Assembly (NCBI RefSeq): GCF_031143425.1
Contig: NC_090438.1
Location: 778,359,138 to 778,423,137 of the forward strand
Length of the DNA: 64,000 nucleotides
Reading direction: 5' to 3'
Source: Pleurodeles waltl
Lineage: Eukaryota; Chordata; Amphibia; Caudata; Salamandridae
A program made the translations under genes and the position numbers. A model generated the notes under the pieces. The model had not been told where the DNA came from and searched no databases. It worked only from the letters and a program-made list of their open reading frames with translations. The stretch's first letter is position 1; the number at the start of each line of letters is the position of its first letter. Shown here piece after piece: positions 56,222-64,000 of the stretch.

Positions 56222-57354
56222 CCCACCCTCCTTCATACAATTAGATATTTTTGCCCAGAGCTGAGGGTATTGACGATTGTAAATGCATCCTCCTTAATGC
56301 GTTAAGTGCTGTTAGTTGACTGTCCTGCAAGACCAGGCCCAAGCCGAATGGAATAGTGAATAAGATGAAGAGCAGTTAACAACTAATAAGTAGGATGTGG
56401 GCAATGAGGCCATCCGCAACTGTCTAGCAGGCTCATCAGATACATTGTAGCCAGAAGGTCAAGTGTCCCTTCTTGAGGCTTTCACTGAACTTGGACTGTG
56501 AGTAAATAGCAGTAACTAGTGTCACCATTGAAAGCTTTCTTATTGGCTCGGCCACCTCAGAATTCCAAAATGTGCTGCCAAGGGCTTACTTGATGTCCGT
56601 CACACCAAGTTACAAGCCTGGGCCTAATATGACAAAAAAGCTACTTCAAACACTGGTTTAACCGAAGTACAATAATGCATTTGGATCATGTCGCAGCTAT
56701 TGGTAGAATGTTCTAAATTAAAAATGTTGAAACAGAAAGTCAGCCATTGGCTTGTTAAGCGGTCTGCGTCGGCTGCTCCGTTGCCTTTATTGGAGCTTCC
56801 AACATTGCATTGTTGTTTCAGCCGGCCATCGTCAAATTGCAGAACCAGGGTTTGGGTCGGGCCCTAAATTTTCAGTCTTTTGGTCCATGATTTTTTAATA
56901 ACATTTGCAGATCAGAGAGGTGAGGGTAGGGTGCTCCTCACTGCCCCAGGTACGAGGTCCAGATACCTAAACAAGTCTACTTTCCTATGTGGAGATTGTT
57001 GATCTGACTGCGCAAAGTCAAGGCATTCGGTGTACTCCAGTAAAGCCCTGTTTATATGGGGCCTATATCTTTGGAGAGCTCACAGTCTTTATGCGCCCTG
57101 GGAGATTTCATCCTGACTAGTCATGGACTGCGTTTGCAAGGTGGAAGGTTTTTCACTGCGTGTCCCAGAATGTATCGAGTGCTTTCTCATGGGACTTTAC
57201 CAGCTTATTTAACCCACCATCTGAAGCCTTGCTTTTCGAAAATGGTTTAGTTTTCATAGCCACAGTATTGCACGTGCAGGAGCCATTTTTTGCAGTGAAT
57301 CATTGATGGACGTTGTTTCTCTTGCCTTACAAATGCTATATTTCCCTCCGCATC

Positions 57355-57440
57355 AGCTGGTAAGATAAGTCAGTGGGTTTCGTATTCAGTTTACTTCGTA
57401 GGTTTGTCTGTAACCTGCAGGCCACCAGTTTGATTCTTTG
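57355..57440 (+). repeat. Possible decayed tRNA-derived SINE head
   Basis: TAAGTCAGTGG (57366-57376) differs at two positions from the tRNA A box TAGCTCAGTGG. AGTTTGATTCT (57427-57437) resembles the B box GGTTCGATTCC with three changes. The spacing of about 61 nt would need a long variable arm. Confidence 0.3.
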
Positions 57441-58107
57441 CAGAGTTGGCTCTTTTCTTGTCGCCCTTTGGCTGATAAAATGAAATCCGAGTTAAGTAAT
57501 CTGGTCCGTCGCTGAAGTAAGAAGCGCTGTGGAGACGAGAAGCATGACGGTACTACATTTCTCTTTTTCCGTTAAGAACTTTCTCTCTGACACCTGCCAA
57601 CTTTTTTTTGTAGTCAAACTGTCTAGTAGATTTTGCGCTTAGTCTATGCAGTTGGGATTTCCTGCTTGTGTATTTTCCCTGCAAAAGGTCACATGATGTG
57701 CGGATTAATGGCAGATTTGGTGTAGTACTGCAGCTGTACACTTAGCATTATTGGCGCTCGAACTGCCACTTTCTTCCTTTGGTTGTGCAAAGAAAGCACT
57801 GTGGTGTGTGCAGCTGTGCGGGGGTAATAATGAGGTAGCCTAGTACCACTTTTTTGTTTGTTTTTCATTTGCTGAGATGGGGGTTGCAGTTCCATTGGAA
57901 ACGCATACAAGGGTAGTGGTTGTTCACTGAGTAATTGCAATTGCACTACATACACCTAATACGTACTCCGACCATCTTCCAAGGTGAAAGATTTTCACCG
58001 CTTCTCACTGAATGTATTGAATGCTTCCCCAGCTATGAATTAGCATTGTCTCATCAGCGAGTTTGGGATTAAATTTACTTTGCGTCCAGTGAGTGATAGA
58101 CTTTAAA

Positions 58108-58200
58108 AAAAAAATATTATTATTATTGTTATTATTATACAAATATATGTTAGCGCTATACCATTTGCAAATATCGGAGCCCATAAAGCGCTATCAGACA
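58108..58200 (-). repeat. ATT-rich microsatellite and LINE-like tail
   Basis: (ATT)n-type sequence at about 58115-58140 next to AGCGCTATACC and AAGCGCTATC words. In minus orientation this reads as a GCGCT...CTAACATATATTTG 3' end followed by an ATT-type tail, as in L2/CR1-like elements. Confidence 0.4.
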
Positions 58201-58408
58201 AATTGAAATTCTCAGCTAAGGCTGTTCAACAAATCAATACATTCAATAAATATGAAGCACATTAGACTCCATAAGAAAGACCGATAATGATTAAGTTTCA
58301 AACCACAAATGTTTATTAATTGTTAAAAGGTTTACAGAAGGCAAAAACCATCAAGCTATTATCAGTCAATTATCAAAGTATGAATGCATCAAATAGAAGT
58401 CATATAAG

Positions 58409-58823
58409 CAGGGCCACTGGATTCTACGGTTGCAGCGTTTTTTACATAATTATAGATTTCAGGCTTTTGCCACATAATTTATCATCTTCTGCCTAATCTG
58501 CAGGTTTTAACAAAAAAAATATTTCTAGCTCAGAGGGTTCAAAAGTTACTGAAAATACAGTAACATGTTGCACCAGTGGAAGGCCCTTTGCAAAGCTCGA
58601 GTGGTCACCTTTCTGTTGCTCATTGCTAGATTTTGGTGTTAAATTGGTATTAATGAGGTGCAACCAATACCCAGGCCATGTTACTAAGCTTCGAAATGAT
58701 GAAGTATTACTGTTACAAAATATGCCCCATTATGCTGCGTAATTTGACTTTTCCCTGTGCATAATTTACTCAACCCTGCTGCATAATTTGGCCCTCTCCT
58801 GCAGCATAATTCCAGTGGCCCTG
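58409..58823. mobile_element. hAT-like MITE, 415 bp, with perfect 8-bp target duplication
   Basis: Starts CAGGGCCACTGGA and ends TCCAGTGGCCCTG, exact inverted termini of 13 bp. CATATAAG lies directly outside both ends (58401-58408 and 58824-58831), a perfect 8-bp target site duplication as made by hAT transposases. No coding capacity. Confidence 0.92.
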
Positions 58824-59548
58824 CATATAAGTAAGAGGAGAACCTAGAATGGCGTAGCCTCAGAGTTAAGAGTAAGGGAAATTAAGTTCCCTCATTAAGA
58901 GATAACTCTAAATCACCTGCTCTCTTCTGCATCAGTCCGAACTCTTATCCAACCCGCACTAATTTAGATCACATAATTCAAACATTTGCCACACTTACTC
59001 ACAGTTCTCAGGAAACAATTCAGTCAGATTAATGCGAGATGATAAAATGATATGCTCGTTAGCTTCTCCGAATTCATCACAATACAGCTTCTCTCAGTAT
59101 CCATTCAGTTTACGCTAAGAGATGAGATGGGAGGACCAGCCTCTACTCTACAGGTGTCTTTGCGAATGCACTACTCATTATAACATTCCATAACTATCAC
59201 AAAGGAAACACCTTCACATGGGAAAGAAAGCAGAAGAGCATTGCATTCCATACTCAAGACTTCACCCTCCCCTAGAAATAAGACGTTCTCATTTTACAAG
59301 CAAGATTGCAACCAGTAGTTGCCATGTTTAAATGCGGCCTACGTTGGGTAATCTGAATGTGAAAGCACATTTTTCTGTATAGGAATCATTTGCGAATGTG
59401 TTAATTTCGAGTTAGGGCTAAACATTTATTAATAAAAAGGCACCACCATATATGTAGTGTGTTACTCCAGGTTTATTGATCATGATTACGTATATGCTTT
59501 TAATCAACTTTAGAGGAAGTGTCCGTGAAGGATAGACCTCTGGCTGTG

Positions 59549-59584
59549 ATAATTAAAAAAAAAAAAACAAAAAAAAAAAAAAAC
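59549..59584 (+). repeat. Poly-A run
   Basis: Two long A runs separated by one C. Possibly a retroposon tail, though no body was recognised upstream. Confidence 0.75.
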
Positions 59585-62469
59585 TAGTGACGCACAGGCT
59601 GCACTGACAGATTTATAGGTTAGACATATACATGATAAAGTTGATATTTACTTAACTTTTTTAATATATTATGTGGGGGATGAGTAGCTTATTTAATAAA
59701 TGTGTGTGGATTTGGTTTTAATGAAGTGTGGGCAATTTCGCCACGTCTAGCATAATTCCAGATTGGTGGATTTTGGATTTTTTTTTTCATTTTTGCATAA
59801 TTGCTTTTTTTTGGGGGTTGCAATTTGTGTGTAATTTTTACCCGAGCAGCAGTATGGAAATGATACAACTGATGTGTGCTGCAGACTTGAGATATTTCAA
59901 ATCAGTGTTATTTTTTTATTTATTTTTTATATGGGAGATGTGCATACTTTCAGCCATTCGGCTGGCAAAATGTATTTTGTGTAACTTGCAACCTGTGCAT
60001 CAGGTACGAGAAAGAAAATTGCATTTTCACCTACCGTTAGTTATGTTTTTTTTTACATTTCAAGATGCGAGTGTAGCATGCTGCTGTGAATTGACAAACA
60101 GGAGTGATGGCAGTGGGGTTGTAAAAATCAATGGTGCAATATTTGACATTTATCAGAAATGTGTTGACTTCTTGTCCTATATTTTGTTAGCCCACTGCCA
60201 TGAATTTGTTCGTAACCAGTCTGTACTCAAGGATATCGGATCATTGTTTCTCCTCAGTTAAACAAACATATAACGTATATATGACATGGTGCATTTTGGG
60301 CCATGTTTACCTACATGTTGAAACTACTGTACCACAAATTAGTAGCACATTATCAAACGAGGTAGTGCTGGATATTGTTCATGTTCAGTGAGATGGTCAT
60401 TTCATGAAATTGCTTTCTCTGGTCTTGAGAATAGGAAACTGTGTATGCCACAGAGTCGAGCGCATGCTTCCTCCTGTAAGAGCTTTCGGATCCACCTCTT
60501 GCCTTCTCATTGTCAGCACCTCAGACTTAGGATGACATTTGATTCTCCTAATTATTTAAGCAGTTGCCGAATTTACACTCTAGAACGAGGCTGTCCGACC
60601 TAGTTCCAGGATGGCTGGATCCATAGCAGGTTTTCAGGATAACCAGTGGCTATGCAAAATAATTTCATTGTATATAAATTTATCTTAAGGCCATCCTCAT
60701 AATTTGGCAAAAATCCGACCCTCCTTGATCTCCAGCGGATACCCTGCTCTAGAATGATAGAACCTGTGGTCTCTGTCATTGAGTTTATGGTTGTGGTAAC
60801 ACTACAGCCATAAGTCGCTATTCAAAGGATCAGCATAGGTGGTATAGACGGTAGCCAATGAATGACCGTGTTCTCGAAAGACCGCATAAACAAACCAGCT
60901 TTGCAGTCTGTGCTGGAAGTTTGTTTGCTAGGTGAACTAAGAATTTGAGAATACAGGATTATGTGTCGCAGGCAAGGACAACGGTCCAATGGTTACCCGT
61001 GAAACAGAATTAAGTTGGAATACTTGCGAGCGATGGCCACTCCCACCTGTCCCTTCAGAGGAAAGTAACGTTTCAGTCCTGCCCCTGTGCCGTGTTGAGC
61101 TGCTTACCTTCTGGTAGCCACCCTGTTAGGAGGTTGTATGCTGTTTGGTGTTCCAGGAAGGGGTGGGGGTTTGTAACGTGAGAATCTGTCTTCAGCCATA
61201 AATCTCTTCCAATCTCTTTTTTGCTTCCGGAGGTCAGCTTGTTTAAGGATGGGCCTGCAATTTTCATCATATCACTTCGGTGGTACAGCTTATCGTACAT
61301 CATCTGTGACATATCAAGCTACCTATGGAATTTTTGCCTTTCTTAACTTAGAACGTGCCATAAACACATTCAGCTGCAGATAAGTATTTTTCCATTACGT
61401 ACAATATTACAAGTGTGGCCTCCTGCACGCATTGGCTTGAAGTTCATTGTTTTGATTTTACGCTTTCCTATCCAAAGATAAACTGATCTACAAAAATAGG
61501 GTAGGCAGTTGTTGGATTCATGGTATTAAAATACATTTCAATCGTAATTTTAGTTTAATATCTTTTCGGAAATGCAGCTTCTTCTTGCTCCAAGTATTAT
61601 TTCACGGGAGTATGGGACAGCTTAAACGGTAACATCGCTTTGCTGGCTTCTGGTACTCTGACCTAGGCGTGCTAAACCTGAAGTGGGCTCAGTGGATCAA
61701 CCTGTTAGCAAAAGATCTCTCTGTGCCTGAAGTCTCAGTAACATTTAAGCTTTACCTCTCCTAGGTGGTGTTGACCTCTTATATAAGTTAGTACTTTGCC
61801 CTGAATCTCTGTCTATGCATATTTGCTCGACTTGTCTCTGGCAACATGTGAATGTTTTTTCTCTTCTTTTCATTGCCACGTGGAATTTCACTTGACCTAG
61901 TTAAACTTTAGCAGGACCAGGCATCCCTTGACAGCTAAACCGTTATGAATCCTTTTAGTGTACTTTACAATGCTGCTTTGTACTTCGATGGGTGGCTGTT
62001 CGAGCGGAAGACGTAGATCAATACGAATGACACAAACAAAATCCTCTGTAAACTTTTTAACAAGTTCTATATTAGGAATACTTATTACTACATAGAGTAC
62101 AACAGCATCGAAGCACCACCACTCAGTAGCTCTTAGTAAATTAACGATACAATGCACGTCTGCAGTGCAGAGACATCACCCATATCCGAACACTGCCATT
62201 CACATCAACCCTGAACCCTACCCCCCCAATATGGACCCCCCTTGCCACCTTTCCCAGAGAAAAATACTTGCCAGCTGTACAAGTTTATTATTCTGCTTAG
62301 GTTCTTTATATGAAGTCGTCTTCATTTATTCTTAACATGGACTTTCTGTGTTTGGTTCGTTTAATTATCGTTCAGAGATCTGTAGGGTCGCTGTAGAACA
62401 CATTGTCTTCTTACATTAACCTGTTTAAAATACGTTACTGATAAGGAGAAAAATACCAGCTTTCGGTGA

Positions 62470-62508
62470 TTTTTTTTTTTTTTATTTATTTATTTTTTTT
62501 TTTTTTAG
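62470..62508 (+). repeat. Poly-T run
   Basis: T-runs with interspersed A (TTTATTTATTTATTT). May be the reversed tail of a retroposon. Confidence 0.75.
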
Positions 62509-63572
62509 GACATTAAAATGCCAGTCATTCCGGTATTAAACCGGTTGGGCAGCAACCCTGCCTATAGGTGACCTTTGCTCTTAACCCTAAATGTCAACTG
62601 TACCAGACTCTAAATCTAGAAATAACCTTATGTGTTACCCTGCACCTTACTTTACTTGAGCTCTAAATTTGATTCTGTGCTAACCCTGACCCTTACCTTA
62701 ATTACCTTATTATTTAGCCTAAACCTAGGGCTAAGTCTAACCTTTACGCTAAACCTTAGTGTATTCCTAGCACTACCTCTTTCCATAACACCCAACACTT
62801 CTTCTTGTGCTTGCGTTGTTGGATGCAGTGGTGTCTCGATAGTGATTTTGTACCCTGGTAGTGCCTTCTAGTTATTTTAAGTTCTGGCCTTGAGACAGCT
62901 TTAACTGTTTTATCAGCCTAAATAAGTACATATTTCTAAATATGTACAGAAGGGATTTTGGTCAGCCATCTTCATTCATCAGTGTGTTCAGTGGACTTCA
63001 CAGTTTGCTTCTGCTCACCAGATTATACCGCAAGGGGATAGTGGGGCAGCCCGCTTCAGCTCTCTTTGCGTTATGAGTGATGGCATTTTGCTTCCATACA
63101 TGCGCATGTACGCCTAAAAAGAAGTGCTCTTCAGTGTCAGGGCTGCTGGGCCTATATTTCCCAATGCTTTTTAGGGTCGAGCAAACAAGTGCTCCGTCCC
63201 TGTCATAATCTCTCTTTGGGCATTTAACCACGCCTATGTCACACCTGTCCCTTTCATTGGTTTGTGGGCTTGCCTTTCAAAATCCGCTTGAGTTCATTAG
63301 TGAAAGGCATGCATATATCATGCCTTTTCTGGTGTTTAGCCCTCCTCAAGCGCACCGGCCAACTACTGAAAACATATGAGGCTCCATGTTTTCAGCATGG
63401 TTTCCGGACTACTTTACCTTTTTATTTTCCAGGCAGTGCGATCCTGCTGGGTTTTACATAGCACGATTGCGCTCAGTTTGATTTTTTGGGTTTTTAATTT
63501 CAGTGCGATTGCACTCGTTTTTTTTTGTTTCCTCAATTTGTGTGGCAGGAAATGTCCGGTTAGGGGTTTACA

Positions 63573-63914
63573 GCGCTAATATCTCTACCTGAAGCAAATG
63601 CGAGACCTGTTGCATTGCAAATGCTTGTTTCATTTCCGTTCTCTACTTTTTATATTTAGACATCCTTGTGTGTTTAAACTATGCCTTCAGGTCATAATAT
63701 TTGAAAGCCAACTGTATATTTTCCTCGAGCCAATAAAAATCATGCTGTGCTATTAACATTATATATGGTGATTTGTTTTCTTAAATTTAATATTTTTGTT
63801 GGAAACAGATGGCCACCAGATTTCATGACTGATTTTTTCTTTTAATTTTTGTTGCATGTGCTAGTAATAAAATTTAACAAGCATTTGCAATGCAATGGGC
63901 CTCGCTATTAGCGT
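63573..63914. mobile_element. Inverted-repeat element (MITE candidate), about 340 bp
   Basis: TTGCATTGCAAATGCTTGTT at 63610-63629 is repeated as its exact reverse complement at 63876-63895. Similarity extends outward on both sides (GCGAGACC versus GGCCTCGC, and CGCTAATA versus TATTAGCG), with about 18 extra bases in the left arm. The interior is AT-rich and non-coding. No target duplication was identified and the superfamily is unknown. Confidence 0.65.
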
Positions 63915-64000
63915 TGTGAATTCCTAACTGGACTTTTCTTGCCACACAAACTGAAAATAAGAAATAAAGCAGTTGACGTAAGCGACCCTATTCAATGCGC

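Larger units (their letters stand above)
48058..64000 (+). other. KIF13A: KIF13A intron 2, at least 15.9 kb, runs off the window
   Basis: Starts GTAGGAG. No sequence resembling the next KIF13A exon (which should encode a PPKVFAFDYCFW-like string) was found on reading, so the intron continues beyond 64000. Content is AT-rich and less repeat-dense than the upstream half of the window. Recognised parts are listed separately: LINE-like tails, a hAT-like MITE, poly-A and poly-T runs, a possible tRNA-derived SINE and an inverted-repeat element. No nested gene was seen. Confidence 0.85.

Noticed and set aside
59728..60261. 177-codon plus-strand frame in KIF13A intron 2
   Set aside because: Longest frame in the intron, but it is built on T-rich, low-complexity sequence and shows no recognisable domain. 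It does not resemble KIF13A, and I found no splice sites that fit.
1..64000. CRISPR arrays, bacterial operons, phage genes
   Set aside because: The long tandem repeats have no spacer structure of CRISPR type, and spliced host exons, LINEs and MITEs show vertebrate nuclear DNA.

Overview
The window is vertebrate nuclear DNA, and most likely from a salamander (a newt-type urodele). It has one host gene start with a CpG-rich promoter and canonical GT-AG splice sites. Almost everything else is transposable elements, nested insertions and satellite arrays. Exon 1 and exon 2 encode the N terminus of a kinesin-3 motor matching KIF13A. Intron 2 runs at least 15.9 kb to the window edge without exon 3, as expected of a giant genome. 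The species is inferred from repeat style and intron size; I could not run a search.

Layout. 1-330: 3' tail of an L2/CR1-like LINE. 1335-5261: a 3.9 kb non-autonomous piggyBac-like element with TTAA target sites, clustered hairpins and internal tandem repeats. 6120-17878: a TAGAGTGG-type simple satellite broken up by nested insertions: a solo LTR (7459-15151) holding a second LTR element (8565-14442), which holds a third LTR-like sequence and a long decayed protein frame on the minus strand; a hAT-like MITE holding a Harbinger-like MITE (15750-16446); and a small hAT-like MITE (16720-16915). 17879-20535: a minus-strand L2/CR1-like LINE body. 20513-28749: about 12 tandem units of about 670-831 bp lying directly upstream of that LINE in its own sense and sharing its putative start-codon segment. 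30946-37250: a decayed Tx1/L1-type LINE holding a MITE. 39924-43389: a Harbinger-type transposon with a spliced Myb-like gene and no recognisable full transposase. 46740-64000: KIF13A promoter, two short overlapping uORFs, exons 1 and 2, and intron 2 carrying a hAT-like MITE with a perfect 8-bp target duplication.

The genes do not form a pathway. The only functional host gene visible is KIF13A. The other coding frames belong to mobile elements and are all broken by stops, frameshifts or deletions. The points of greatest interest are the LINE with its very long tandem upstream array, the roughly 820-codon unrecognised frame inside an LTR element, and the large palindrome-rich piggyBac derivative.
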